The translations under genes were made by a program, and so were the position numbers. A stretch of 64,000 bases of DNA from Mycobacterium sp. 1245805.9 (GTDB lineage Bacteria > Actinomycetota > Actinomycetes > Mycobacteriales > Mycobacteriaceae): assembly GCF_001672915.1 (NCBI RefSeq), contig NZ_LZKR01000093.1, forward strand, positions 54,802-118,801, in the 5' to 3' direction. Below are positions 36,054-44,342 of the stretch, piece after piece. The notes under the pieces are model-generated. The model did no database searches, had not been told where the DNA came from, and worked only from the letters and a program-made list of their open reading frames with translations. How positions within the stretch are numbered: position 1 is the stretch's first letter; each line of letters begins with the position of its first letter.

Positions 36054-37412
36054 ATGGAACCGATATCGCCTACGGATGCGCTGTTCCTCATCGGCGAGTC
36101 ACGCGAACATCCGATGCACGCGGGAGCGTTGCAGCTCTTTGTGCCGCCCGAGGACGCCGGGCCGCACTTCGTCCGCGAGTCCTATCAGGCGATGCTCGAG
36201 TGCACGGACGTTCAACCGACGTTCCGCAAGCACCCGGCGTTCTTCGGCGGCATCACCAACGTCGCATGGTCGTTCGACCGGGACGTCGAGCTCGATTACC
36301 ACCTTCGCCGCTCGGCGTTACCGGAGCCGGGACGGGTGCGTGACCTGCTGGAGTTGGCGTCCCGGCTGCACGGCAGCCTGCTCGACCGGCACCGTCCGCT
36401 CTGGGAAGCGCACCTGATCGAGGGCCTGGACGACGGGCGCTACGCGGTCTACACGAAGTACCACCACTCCCTCATGGACGGCGTTTCGGCGCTGCGACTG
36501 ATGCAGCGCGCCTTCAGCCCCGATCGGGATGACGACGAGGTGCGGGTGCCGTGGAATCTGGCCCCCCGTCAGCACCGGGAGCGAGGGAAACGGCCGTCGC
36601 TGCTCGAACGGGTCGGCCGCACCGCGGGGTCGGCGTTCGCGTTGGCGCCGTCCACGGTGCGGCTGGCGCGCGCGGCGCTGCTCGAACAACAACTGACCCT
36701 CCCGTTCCGTGCGCCACGCAGCATGTTCAACGTCAGGATCGGCGGTGCGCGGCGGGTGGCCGCTCAGTCCTGGTCGCTGGACCGCATCAAGGCGGTGAAA
36801 TCCGCCGCCGGAGTGACGGTCAACGACGTGGTGCTCGCGATGTCCTCCGGGGCGCTTCGCGCCTATCTCCTCGAGCAGAACGCCCTGCCGGGTGACCCGC
36901 TGACCGCGATGGTGCCGGTGAACCTGCGCAAGGACGGCGACGACCGCGGCGGCAACATGGTCGGAACCTTCCTGTGCAACCTGGCGACCGATGTCGACGA
37001 CCCGGCGAAGCGGTTGGAGATCATCAGCTCGTCGATCCACGACACGAAGGAGGTGTTCCGGCAGCTGCCCCCCGTCCAACAGCTCGCCCTCTCGGCCTTC
37101 AACATCGGGGGGCTGTTCCTCGGGCTGATTCCGGGATACCTCTCGACGGCATCGCCGCCGTTCAACGTCGTCATCTCGAACGTCTCTGCCGGACCGTCGA
37201 AACCGGTGTACTGGCGCGGCGCCCGGTTGGACGGGAACTACCCGCTGTCGATCCCGCTCGACGGGCAGGCGGTCAACATCACCGTGACCAACAACGCCGA
37301 GAACCTCGACTTCGGTCTCGTCGGCTGCCGCCGCAGCGTCCCGCACCTGCAGCGGCTGCTGGGCCACTTGGAGACGTCGCTCAAGGATCTGGAGCGCGCC
37401 TTCGGCGTGTGA
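36054..37412 (+). CDS. WS/DGAT-type acyltransferase
   Basis: 452 residues. The catalytic HHSLMDG motif (HHxxxDG) is at about residues 139-145, and the second-half motifs PVNLRKDGDDRGGNMVG and NVVISNVSAGP are present. Mycobacteria have many paralogues that form triacylglycerol or wax esters from acyl-CoA; some are poorly active. The ATG at 36054 has GGGAGG 4 nt upstream. It lies divergent from the mycolate methyltransferase and convergent with the RsbW-like gene. Confidence 0.9.
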   Translation: MEPISPTDALFLIGESREHPMHAGALQLFVPPEDAGPHFVRESYQAMLECTDVQPTFRKHPAFFGGITNVAWSFDRDVELDYHLRRSALPEPGRVRDLLELASRLHGSLLDRHRPLWEAHLIEGLDDGRYAVYTKYHHSLMDGVSALRLMQRAFSPDRDDDEVRVPWNLAPRQHRERGKRPSLLERVGRTAGSAFALAPSTVRLARAALLEQQLTLPFRAPRSMFNVRIGGARRVAAQSWSLDRIKAVKSAAGVTVNDVVLAMSSGALRAYLLEQNALPGDPLTAMVPVNLRKDGDDRGGNMVGTFLCNLATDVDDPAKRLEIISSSIHDTKEVFRQLPPVQQLALSAFNIGGLFLGLIPGYLSTASPPFNVVISNVSAGPSKPVYWRGARLDGNYPLSIPLDGQAVNITVTNNAENLDFGLVGCRRSVPHLQRLLGHLETSLKDLERAFGV

Positions 37413-37413
37413 T

Positions 37414-37878
37414 CTAGGGGCGAGCGTCGCCGCCTTCCGGCGCAACTGGCCTGGTGGTGTAGTCGAGGCACACCGTGGTGCCGTCGGGCCGGGCGTTGAT
37501 GGTGCAGTGATCGGCGAGCGCGTGCATCAGCAGGATGCCCCGGGACGCCCGGGGATCGTCGGGCTTCACGGGCCGCTGCCGATGCCAGGTTCCGCGGTCG
37601 CTGACGCGTACGTTGAGGGATTGCGCGCCGGGGTCGTGGAGTGCGTGCAGTTTCATCGGACCGGGCGTGGGATTGCTCCGGTACGCGTGCTCAACGCAGT
37701 TCGCAAGCGCTTCGTTGGCGCCCAGGACGATGTCCTCGCGAATATCCTCGGACACCTCGGTCTCCTCCTGCAGCCACTGTCGCAGGGCACTGCGCAATTC
37801 GGCCGCGGTGGCGGCGTCCGCGGCGCCGGCGCGAGTAAAACCTGCGGGGAGCGCGGCCATAGGTGAATCTGGGGACAT
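37414..37878 (-). CDS. RsbW-like anti-sigma ATPase (HATPase_c_2)
   Basis: 154 residues. The GHKL N box (LGANEALANCVEHAY) and a reduced G1 box (VSDRGTWHR) followed by RASRGILLMHALAD are visible, so this is a serine-kinase/anti-sigma protein of the RsbW/SpoIIAB type. No sigma factor or STAS antagonist is adjacent. A SigF-type promoter ends 12 nt before the ATG at 37878, which makes the mRNA nearly leaderless and places the gene in the general stress regulon. A second ATG at 37860 is possible. Confidence 0.82.
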   Translation of the reverse strand: MSPDSPMAALPAGFTRAGAADAATAAELRSALRQWLQEETEVSEDIREDIVLGANEALANCVEHAYRSNPTPGPMKLHALHDPGAQSLNVRVSDRGTWHRQRPVKPDDPRASRGILLMHALADHCTINARPDGTTVCLDYTTRPVAPEGGDARP

Positions 37879-37889
37879 CAGTGTGGGGA

Positions 37890-37916
37890 TACCCAGTTAG
37901 GGCCCCAGCGATAACC
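37890..37916 (-). promoter_or_regulatory. SigF-type promoter of the RsbW-like gene
   Basis: On the minus strand GGTTA (37916-37912) and GGGTA (37894-37890) are separated by 17 nt, matching GGTTW-N15-17-GGGTA. Transcription would start about 37883, only a few bases before the ATG at 37878. Confidence 0.65.
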
Positions 37917-37942
37917 CCTCCGAAGCAGGGTGATTCGACCGG

Positions 37943-38365
37943 TTATTCCAGCACGAAAACGGGGATCTGCCTGGCAGTTTTCTCTTGGTATTCGGCGTAA
38001 GGAGGAAACGCCTCCACCGCCAACCGCCACCAGTGCTCTCGCTCAGCCCCTTCCAGCTCGCGCGCGGTGAGGGCGACGACCTTTTCCCCATCCTGCACGG
38101 TCACCGCCGGGTTGGCCTTGACGTTGAAGTACCACGACGGATGGGCGGGTGCGCCGCCTTTCGACGCCACCATGGCGTAGCGGCCGTCCTCTTCGACGCG
38201 CATCAACGGCACGTAGCGCTGCTTGCCGGACTTCGCGCCCGTCACGGTTATCAGGACGACGGGCCGGTCAAGGATCTCGACGCCGTCGGTCGTGCCCTGC
38301 TGCAGGATTCGTTCGGTTTGGTCACGCACCCAATCGGTGGGGCTCAGCTCGATCCGGTCGGTCAT
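37943..38365 (-). CDS. Ddn-like deazaflavin (F420)-dependent nitroreductase family protein
   Basis: 140 residues, PF04075-type split-barrel. The N-terminal helix with WVRDQTERILQQG, the VLITVTGAKSGKQRYVPLMRV strand pair that forms the F420 phosphate-binding site and HPSWYFNVKANPAVTVQ are characteristic. Relatives reduce quinones with F420H2 and, in Ddn, activate pretomanid; paralogues differ, so drug activation cannot be inferred. The ATG at 38365 follows GAGAAGG. Confidence 0.88.
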   Translation of the reverse strand: MTDRIELSPTDWVRDQTERILQQGTTDGVEILDRPVVLITVTGAKSGKQRYVPLMRVEEDGRYAMVASKGGAPAHPSWYFNVKANPAVTVQDGEKVVALTARELEGAEREHWWRLAVEAFPPYAEYQEKTARQIPVFVLE

Positions 38366-38441
38366 GGCCTTCTCAACACGCAGACGCCGCGTATCCATTC
38401 CCAGAGAAGCGGCATCCCACGCCTACCTAGCGTTGGCCTTC

Positions 38442-38545
38442 GGCGATGAGTGTGAATTGTGGGCCTTGCGCGTGAAGACCGGGTGGAAAGATCGCGCAAT
38501 TCCCGCCGCCTGTACACGCTGAAAGCCCAGGATTCACACTCGCCG
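38442..38545. repeat. ~100-bp imperfect palindrome
   Basis: The left half (CGGCGATGAGTGTGAAT...) is repeated in inverted order in the right half (ATTCACACTCGCCG on the plus strand), with exact 10-bp arms GAGTGTGAAT at 38448-38457 and ATTCACACTC at 38532-38541. Partly matching inner segments continue towards a CGCG centre near 38494. It fills the gap upstream of the Ddn-like gene and downstream of the ferredoxin reductase. This looks like a small interspersed palindromic element rather than an ordinary terminator. Confidence 0.5.
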
Positions 38546-38546
38546 C

Positions 38547-38560
38547 GACTAGCGCTAGTC
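38547..38560. repeat. Perfect 14-bp palindrome over the reductase stop codon
   Basis: GACTAGCGCTAGTC is fully self-complementary and contains the TAG of the ferredoxin reductase (38555-38557). It abuts the larger palindromic element at 38442-38545. Its role is unknown; without a loop it is better suited to protein binding than termination. Confidence 0.5.
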
Positions 38561-39769
38561 CGGCCGCCCGGGTGGAAACTCCGCGCGTTTCGCGACGGCG
38601 TCACGGTAGGCATAGACCCGATTCGGGACCGTTCCCAGCACCGCGATGGTGTGGCCGTCGCGTCCATACGCGGCCACGAACTCCCAGCCGTCGGGATAGC
38701 CCTCGATGATTTCGACGGCATCGTAACCCGAAGGGACACCCAGCATCTGGACCTTGACGTCGTATTGGTCGGACCAGAAATAGGGCACCTCGTCATGGGC
38801 CTGCGCCCCGTCGGGGCCCGCCAGCAGCGTGCGCGCCGCCGCCGCGCCCTGACGCCCGGCGTCGTCCCAATGTTCGGTGCGCAGATGCGTCTCATAGAGC
38901 GGGTGCCACCATCGCGCGACGTCGCCGGCGGCCACCACCGCGGCGTCGCCGGTGTCGCCCTCGGCCGCGCCGGTGGCGTCGCACAACACCCCGTCATCGA
39001 GGTGCAATCCCGAGCCGCCCAGCCAGTCGGTGGCGGGAGTGACGCCCAGGCCGACGATGACGAGATCGGCGGGAACCTGCGCACCGTCGGTCAGCCGAAC
39101 CGCCTCCACGTGCCCGTTGCCGACGAACTCGTCGACGCCCACGCCGACCCGGAGATCAACGCCATGCTCGCGGTGCAGTTCGGTCCAGCGCGGCGCCAGC
39201 TCCCTACCCAACGCGGCCAGCAGAGGGCTGGTGGCCTTCTCGATCAGAACCACATCCAGCCCCACCGAGCGGCAACTCGCGGCCACTTCGGCTCCGATGA
39301 ATCCCCCTCCGACCACCACGACCCGTGGACGCGAGCCCAGCCTTTCCCGGATTGCCAGGCAATCGTCGACCGTGCGGAGCATCAGCACCCCATCCGGGAC
39401 CGGGCCGCCCGGCCATTCGCGTGGTGTCGCACCGCTTGCGATCACCAGTCCGTCGAATTGCAGTGCCAGGTCTCGGTTTTCGTCACACACGTGGACGGTG
39501 CGCGACGCCAGGTCCAGCTTGGTCGCCGACGCGCCCCGCAGGACCCGCGCTTCCAGCTCGAATTGCGGCGCCAAATCGACACCGGCGCGGTGCACCTCGC
39601 CCGTGAGCAGTTTCTTCGAGAGCGGTGGCCGGTGATACGGGGCGTGCCGCTCGGCGCCCACGATGGTCAGGGCGCCGTCGTAGCCATCCTGTCGCAGGGT
39701 CTCGGCCGCGCGGGTCCCCGCCACGCCGGCACCGACGACGACAACCTCCGTTAGCTGACGGCTCGGCAT
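38555..39769 (-). CDS. Ferredoxin reductase (FAD/NADH, BenA/ThcD type)
   Basis: 404 residues. Two dinucleotide motifs are present: VVVGAGVAGTRAAETLRQDG for FAD and VVVVGGGFIGAEVAASCRSVG for NAD(P)H, plus the APYHRPPLSKKLL segment and the AAGDVARW motif of oxygenase-coupled reductases. It should pass electrons from NAD(P)H to the small ferredoxin encoded immediately upstream. The reductase is the third gene of a tight operon with the ferredoxin and a ferritin-like diiron protein. The start is the ATG at 39769. Confidence 0.9.
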   Translation of the reverse strand: MPSRQLTEVVVVGAGVAGTRAAETLRQDGYDGALTIVGAERHAPYHRPPLSKKLLTGEVHRAGVDLAPQFELEARVLRGASATKLDLASRTVHVCDENRDLALQFDGLVIASGATPREWPGGPVPDGVLMLRTVDDCLAIRERLGSRPRVVVVGGGFIGAEVAASCRSVGLDVVLIEKATSPLLAALGRELAPRWTELHREHGVDLRVGVGVDEFVGNGHVEAVRLTDGAQVPADLVIVGLGVTPATDWLGGSGLHLDDGVLCDATGAAEGDTGDAAVVAAGDVARWWHPLYETHLRTEHWDDAGRQGAAAARTLLAGPDGAQAHDEVPYFWSDQYDVKVQMLGVPSGYDAVEIIEGYPDGWEFVAAYGRDGHTIAVLGTVPNRVYAYRDAVAKRAEFPPGRPD

Positions 39770-39773
39770 CGGA

Positions 39774-39962
39774 TCACTCCTTCACCGTGATCGCCTGCGT
39801 GGGGCAGGACACCTCGGCGCCGATCAATTGCTGGCGCAGTTCCTCCGGTGGCTCCGCCTGTAGCACGTGGAGTCCGTCTTCTTGCACGTCGAACACCTCG
39901 TGGCAGATGCTCATGCACACGCCGTTGCCATCGCAGGTGTCGAGATCCACCGAAACCTTCAT
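39774..39962 (-). CDS. [3Fe-4S]-type ferredoxin with a variable second ligand position
   Basis: 62 residues. Cysteines at 10, 16, 20 and about 53 (ending SCPT) follow the pattern CxxXxxC...C...CP seen in P450-associated mycobacterial ferredoxins. The position that would hold the fourth cysteine (residue 13) is Asn, consistent with a [3Fe-4S] cluster. Its ATG overlaps the stop of the diiron-protein gene (ATGA), and the reductase follows 4 bp later. No cytochrome P450 is nearby, so its likely client is the adjacent diiron protein. Confidence 0.9.
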   Translation of the reverse strand: MKVSVDLDTCDGNGVCMSICHEVFDVQEDGLHVLQAEPPEELRQQLIGAEVSCPTQAITVKE

Positions 39963-40924
39963 CGCACGTCAACCTTTCGTGCGCCGTTGCGTGACGTCTC
40001 GATCCCTTGGGATTGATCCGGGGACTTTCCTTGGGAATGCGCCCGCTCGCGGGCGGCTTTCGCCACCGGCGAGTAGTTCAGATAGTCGACCGCCATCTGT
40101 GTGGACGCCTCGTCGTTTGGATGATGGCTGGGCCGCATGTACCGGACCGGTGTCGTCACCAGAAGCTTCCAGGGCCCGACGACCCGGTACTCGCGGGCCG
40201 CCCACAACCAGTCCCGGAATCGCCACTTCTGATCGATGGTCGGGTCCTGTGCCATCAGGTAGCGAGCGCCCGCGATCCACCAGCCGACGAACAGCGGCGC
40301 AGTGAAGAACATCGCAAACGCCCTGATCCAGTAGCTCCCGCAGACATGCTGAAACACGTCGAACACCAGTGAGCGGTGCTCGACCTCCTCGGCGCCGTGC
40401 CAGCGCAATAAATCGAGCATCATCGGGTCCGCCCCCGCGTAGTCCAGGCCCCGGTTCGTCAGAACCCACTGGCCCAGCATCGCGGTGAAATGTTCCAGCG
40501 CCGCCACGTCGGCCAACCGCCGGTACAGCCACCACCGCTTCATCGCCGGCGGAAACCACTTGGGTGGATCGCCCAGCGTGATCGACAACAATCGTCCGAG
40601 CCGGTCCGTGTACGGCTTGGTGTCGATGCCCTGCTCCGCCAAGTGATCCAGCACGATCTGGTGCGCCCACGCGTGCCAGGACTCCTGTTGGATAAACGGC
40701 TTGATCGCGGCCTCCAGCTCCGGGTCGTCGACCAGCGACGACGCCTCGAGGACGGCCTTGATGAAGTGCCGCTCGCCCTCGGGGAGCAGCAGGTGCAGCA
40801 CGTTGATCATGTGCGTGGAGAACGGGTCGTCGGGCACCCAGTGCAGCGGCGTTTCCGACCAGTCGAAACGGACCATCCGGCGGTACTTCGGGTGTCCCTC
40901 GTGGTGAAGTTGGACCTCTGGCAT
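39959..40924 (-). CDS. PF10118-type predicted metal-dependent hydrolase, probably a diiron oxygenase
   Basis: 321 residues. Database relatives are called metal-dependent hydrolases, but a full ferritin-like diiron ligand set is visible: Glu51 in helix A, Glu81-x-x-His84 in helix B, Glu144 in helix C and Glu180-x-x-His183 in helix D. The spacing fits four-helix-bundle diiron enzymes. A hydrophobic segment near 200-222 may be peripheral to the membrane. The ATG at 40924 follows GGAGGAG. Overlap with a ferredoxin gene and linkage to a ferredoxin reductase argue for an O2-activating enzyme with its own electron supply. Substrate unknown. Confidence 0.82.
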   Translation of the reverse strand: MPEVQLHHEGHPKYRRMVRFDWSETPLHWVPDDPFSTHMINVLHLLLPEGERHFIKAVLEASSLVDDPELEAAIKPFIQQESWHAWAHQIVLDHLAEQGIDTKPYTDRLGRLLSITLGDPPKWFPPAMKRWWLYRRLADVAALEHFTAMLGQWVLTNRGLDYAGADPMMLDLLRWHGAEEVEHRSLVFDVFQHVCGSYWIRAFAMFFTAPLFVGWWIAGARYLMAQDPTIDQKWRFRDWLWAAREYRVVGPWKLLVTTPVRYMRPSHHPNDEASTQMAVDYLNYSPVAKAARERAHSQGKSPDQSQGIETSRNGARKVDVR

Positions 40925-41066
40925 CAGCTGCTCCTCCCGGCCAACGGATGTACACCGTCGGCGTCCCCTTCGTATTTGCGGAGAGCGGTCGATCCAAGGG
41001 CGGAACACGGGCCGCCACCTAGCGACCGTTCAACGGCCGCATACCCACACCCTCGCCGCCTTATAC

Positions 41067-41079
41067 GTACCGGCGGTAC
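41067..41079. promoter_or_regulatory. 13-bp inverted repeat in a divergent promoter region
   Basis: GTACCG and CGGTAC arms around one central base lie between the diiron operon (start 40924) and the LLM gene (start 41184). The region also holds a weaker imperfect repeat at 41100-41115 (GTGAAC/GTTTAC). A regulator is not adjacent; operator function is inference. Confidence 0.35.
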
Positions 41080-41183
41080 CGGGCTCCCTGGCAGTTCGCT
41101 GTGAACGCTTGTTTACTGGCAAAACTACGGCCGGTGCGCCCCGATTCGGGAAGCAACCGCGGCGCGGTGAGGTTGAACGGGCA

Positions 41184-42041
41184 ATGCGCATTGGTGTCGT
41201 GTTCCCGCAGACCGAGCTCGGCGGAGACCCCGCCGCCGTCCGCGCCTACGGGCAGGGCGTCGAGGAACTGGGCTTCACCCACATCCTCGCCTACGACCAC
41301 GTCGTCGGCGCCGATCCGGCGGTGCACCAGGGCTGGCAGGGCTACTACGACATCGACTCGACCTTTCACGAGCCGTTCGTGATGTTCGGCTACCTGGCCG
41401 CGGTCACCTCGCTCGAACTCGTCACCGGCGTCATCATCCTGCCGCAGCGCCAGACCGTGTTGGTGGCCAAGCAGGCCGCCGAGGTCGATCTGCTCACCGG
41501 CGGGCGCTTCCGGCTCGGTATCGGATTGGGGTGGAACGACGTTGAGTACGAGGCGCTCGGCGAGACGTTCACCAACCGCGGGCGGCGCTCCGAGGAACAG
41601 GTCGAGGTCATGCGCAAGCTGTGGACCGAACGGTCGGTGACGTTCAATGGCAAATACCACACGGTGACCGGGGCGGGCCTGGCCCCGATGCCGACCCAGC
41701 GCCCGATCCCGGTGTGGTTCGGTGCGGCGTCCGACCGCGCCTACGAACGCGCCGGGCGCCTCAGCGACGGCTGGTTCCCGATGATGGAGCCCGGACCGGG
41801 CCTGGACTACGCGCAGGAGCAGGTGCGGCGCGCGGCGGCGGCCGCCGGCCGCGACGCCGACGCCCTGGGGATGGAGGGCCGGGTCACCTGGACCGGCGAC
41901 CCCGACAAGGCCGCCGCCGACATCGCGGCCTGGAAGGCCGCCGGCGCCACGCACGTCTCGGTGAACACCATGAAGGCCGGCCTGGCGACCGTCGACGACC
42001 ACCTCGCCGCGTTGGAGCGGGTAGCCGCCGGCGCGACGTAG
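41184..42041 (+). CDS. LLM-class F420-dependent oxidoreductase
   Basis: 285 residues. The N-terminal MRIGVVFPQTELGGDP, the ILAYDHVVGADP segment and GGRFRLGIGLGWNDVEYEALG are typical of the mycobacterial F420-dependent LLM subgroup (TIGR03619-like). Cofactor F420 is inferred from this subgroup; a flavin cannot be excluded. The ATG at 41184 is chosen because translation matches the family start there, although the upstream ribosome site is weak. Divergent from the diiron-protein operon. Confidence 0.88.
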   Translation: MRIGVVFPQTELGGDPAAVRAYGQGVEELGFTHILAYDHVVGADPAVHQGWQGYYDIDSTFHEPFVMFGYLAAVTSLELVTGVIILPQRQTVLVAKQAAEVDLLTGGRFRLGIGLGWNDVEYEALGETFTNRGRRSEEQVEVMRKLWTERSVTFNGKYHTVTGAGLAPMPTQRPIPVWFGAASDRAYERAGRLSDGWFPMMEPGPGLDYAQEQVRRAAAAAGRDADALGMEGRVTWTGDPDKAAADIAAWKAAGATHVSVNTMKAGLATVDDHLAALERVAAGAT

Positions 42042-42064
42042 CGGGTCGCGCTAGGGGCGCTGGT

Positions 42065-42766
42065 TCAGAAGACCGCGAACCAGATGGCGATGTATTGGCA
42101 GATGGCGGCGGCCGCGGTGCACGCGTGAAAGACCTCGTGGTAACCGAACGTCGTCGGCCAGGGGTCGGGCCAGCGTAGACCGTAGAACACCGCACCGACG
42201 CTGTACAGCAGGCCGCCCACCGCCAGCAGGACGGCCGCCGCGATGCCGGCGTTCTGCAGGATCAGCCCGGTGTACCACACCGCCACCCAGCCCAGCAGCA
42301 GGTAGAGGGAAATGCCCACCCAGCGCGGAGCCGTCGGCCAAAACAGTTGCAGCGCAATCCCAACCGCCGCGCCACCCCAGACGATCCCGAGGACCAGGTA
42401 GCCGGTTCCGCGGGGCATGGCGAGCCTGGCGAACGGTGTGTAGGTGCCGGCGATAAGCACGAAGATCATCGAGTGGTCGAGGCGCCTCATCCAATTCCTG
42501 GTGACGGCCGACTGCCAGTGGACGCGGTGGTAGACGGCGCTGACGGCGAACATCGCCACGATCGCCAGCGTGTACGTCAGCGTCGAGTGCCCCGCCCGCT
42601 TGGATGCCTCCGCCCACGAGACCACCACCAGAGGCACGCCCGCGATGGCGGCCGCGACGGCGCAGTACTGGTGGATCCAGCCGCGCAGCCGCGGCTTGCT
42701 CAGCACACCGGCAACGTTCTGCACGAGCGATCCGGGTTCCCCGGCGACAGCGGTCTGGAAGCTCAA
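42065..42766 (-). CDS. Hemolysin III/PAQR-family membrane protein
   Basis: 233 residues with seven predicted membrane helices. The family motif is present as SAVYHRVHW (Ser-x3-His) in helix 2 region, [16 protein letters not shown] in the next, and a late HEVFHACT histidine pair; these three sets form the zinc site of PAQR proteins. Rv1085c is an apparent relative. It is a putative hydrolase or ceramidase-like membrane protein and cytolysin activity is not implied. A TTG start preceded by GGGAGG is most likely. Confidence 0.85.
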   Translation of the reverse strand: MSFQTAVAGEPGSLVQNVAGVLSKPRLRGWIHQYCAVAAAIAGVPLVVVSWAEASKRAGHSTLTYTLAIVAMFAVSAVYHRVHWQSAVTRNWMRRLDHSMIFVLIAGTYTPFARLAMPRGTGYLVLGIVWGGAAVGIALQLFWPTAPRWVGISLYLLLGWVAVWYTGLILQNAGIAAAVLLAVGGLLYSVGAVFYGLRWPDPWPTTFGYHEVFHACTAAAAICQYIAIWFAVF

Positions 42767-42924
42767 CGTCCCTCCCTCGCTCGCACGCGGATCGCCGCTA
42801 AGTGCTTTCGCCCCAAGCGATCTAGAGCCTGGCTAGATGATTTCGCCGCAACCTGGGCGACGGCTATGCCGAATCTGTGAATAGCGTGTACGCGAAACGA
42901 GGCCGGTCGAGGGACTTCCGGCGG

Positions 42925-44043
42925 CTAAATCCTCGCGCCTTGGTGGACCTGGTTTCCGCCGCGGCGTTTCGCGGCGTACATCGCGTCGTCGGCGACCCTG
43001 ATGAGCTCGTCGACGATTCGTCCGACGTCACCGGTTAGCAGGCGCAGCTCGGCGCTCGCGATCCCGACGCTCGCGGTGATCTTCGGTAGGAGCCCGTCGA
43101 GCGCGCTGCAGAACTGCGCGGTCAGTGGCCGCACGTCCGAGGTCACAGCGGTCAGCGCGACCAAGAACTCCTCGCCTCCGGCGCGACAGATAGCCGCGTC
43201 GGCGGGGGTGTGCTCGCGCAGCAGATCGGCCACCGCCCGCAGGGCGCGGTCGCCGGCCAGATGACCGTGGGTGTCGTTGATGCGTTTGAAGTTGTCCAGG
43301 TCGACCATCACCACCGCCAGGTGGGTATGCGCCTGCGGTGGATTCGCCAACCGATGACAGACCGCGTCGGTGAACGCCCGCCGGTTCAGCAATCCCGTGA
43401 GGGGATCCTCTTCCGAGCGCTGAACGTAGGTGCCCATCGCGCGCGACATACCCCAAATGCCCAGGGGCACAGATAAATTGAGAAACGCATTGATCCAGAG
43501 CGCGGAGGCCGCGGTGGCGATATTGGCCTCATGCGCCAATCGCGCCACCGCCGTGACGGTGACCCCGACGGTCACGACGCCGTTGAAGAGTAGGAGCTTG
43601 GGGCCGTGGAAGAACGCGATGTAACCGCCGGTCACGGACATGGCCGTGCACGCCAGCGCGGCAAGTGCCCCGGTCGGCTGCACGAGGCTCCACCCGCCGA
43701 CGAACAACGCGCCGAGGGCCACCCCCGCCTGCGACTGCCGACGCGTGGGCCACCGCGTCATCCACAGCACGGTCACACCGGCGGTGAACGCGACGGCGAC
43801 TCCACCGGTGATCATTTCGACGACGCTCGGCTGGCTTTGGCTCGGCAACACGGTCAGCGGCACCAACATCGACGATCCGGCAACGATGACCAAGATCGTC
43901 CGCGCCGAACCCAGCATTCCGCGCTGGGCCAGGAACGCAGTGATCCACTCGTAGTGGTCCGGCTGGTTCCACCAGGCCCTCAGCCGTGACATCAGTGAGC
44001 GAACCTCCGGGGAAGCGTCGGGCGCGTGTTGCCCGTTAGCCAC
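42925..44043 (-). CDS. Membrane diguanylate cyclase (GGDEF), first copy
   Basis: 372 residues. After an N-terminal segment with the signature WWNQPDHYEWI, about six membrane helices (45-205) lead to a GGDEF domain with DPLTGLLNRRAF, VMVDLDNFKRINDTHGHLAGD and an intact GGEEF active site. It should make cyclic di-GMP from two GTP. The inhibitory I-site RxxD is not present before GGEEF. The gene at 57799 has the same architecture and the same N-terminal signature. The start is a GTG. Confidence 0.9.
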   Translation of the reverse strand: MANGQHAPDASPEVRSLMSRLRAWWNQPDHYEWITAFLAQRGMLGSARTILVIVAGSSMLVPLTVLPSQSQPSVVEMITGGVAVAFTAGVTVLWMTRWPTRRQSQAGVALGALFVGGWSLVQPTGALAALACTAMSVTGGYIAFFHGPKLLLFNGVVTVGVTVTAVARLAHEANIATAASALWINAFLNLSVPLGIWGMSRAMGTYVQRSEEDPLTGLLNRRAFTDAVCHRLANPPQAHTHLAVVMVDLDNFKRINDTHGHLAGDRALRAVADLLREHTPADAAICRAGGEEFLVALTAVTSDVRPLTAQFCSALDGLLPKITASVGIASAELRLLTGDVGRIVDELIRVADDAMYAAKRRGGNQVHQGARI

Positions 44044-44088
44044 GGGACAAATTACTCGGAGGCAAACGTCATTTCGGCGATGGGGTTC

Positions 44089-44112
44089 GGTTTCGGATCC
44101 CGCGATGGGGGA
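44089..44112 (+). promoter_or_regulatory. Weak SigF-like promoter
   Basis: GGTTT (44089-44093) and GGGGA (44108-44112) are 14 nt apart, one base off the -10 consensus and at the short end of SigF spacing. It would serve the small gene at 44156. Confidence 0.3.
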
Positions 44113-44155
44113 GATCCTGTTAGAAGCATTCGTCGAAGTTCGGAGGGGATCTCGC

Positions 44156-44323
44156 GTGGATCAGCAAGTCAACATCGACCCACCACCGGCGCCCGAAGAC
44201 GCCAGAAAGGCCACCGCGGAGCAGCGGGAGCTCGAGGAGAAGCTGGAGCACCAAGACGAGGACCCGGACGGCCCGGGTTTGCATCAGTCCCGGCACGACC
44301 TCCCCGACGAGAGCACGCGGTAG
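44156..44323 (+). CDS. Small acidic hypothetical protein
   Basis: 55 residues, highly charged, with a helical middle (ATAEQRELEEKLEHQDED) and a disordered C terminus. The GTG at 44156 is preferred because GGAGGGG lies 7 nt upstream; a longer frame starts at 44105 without such a site. It fits the size and charge of stress-type or partner proteins, but no family is recognised. Confidence 0.5.
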   Translation: MDQQVNIDPPPAPEDARKATAEQRELEEKLEHQDEDPDGPGLHQSRHDLPDESTR

Positions 44324-44342
44324 ATCTCGAAAGGCCGAGGCG

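Noticed and set aside
38547..38560. Perfect palindrome as a rho-independent terminator
   Set aside because: It has no loop and no T-run, and it lies inside the end of the coding region.
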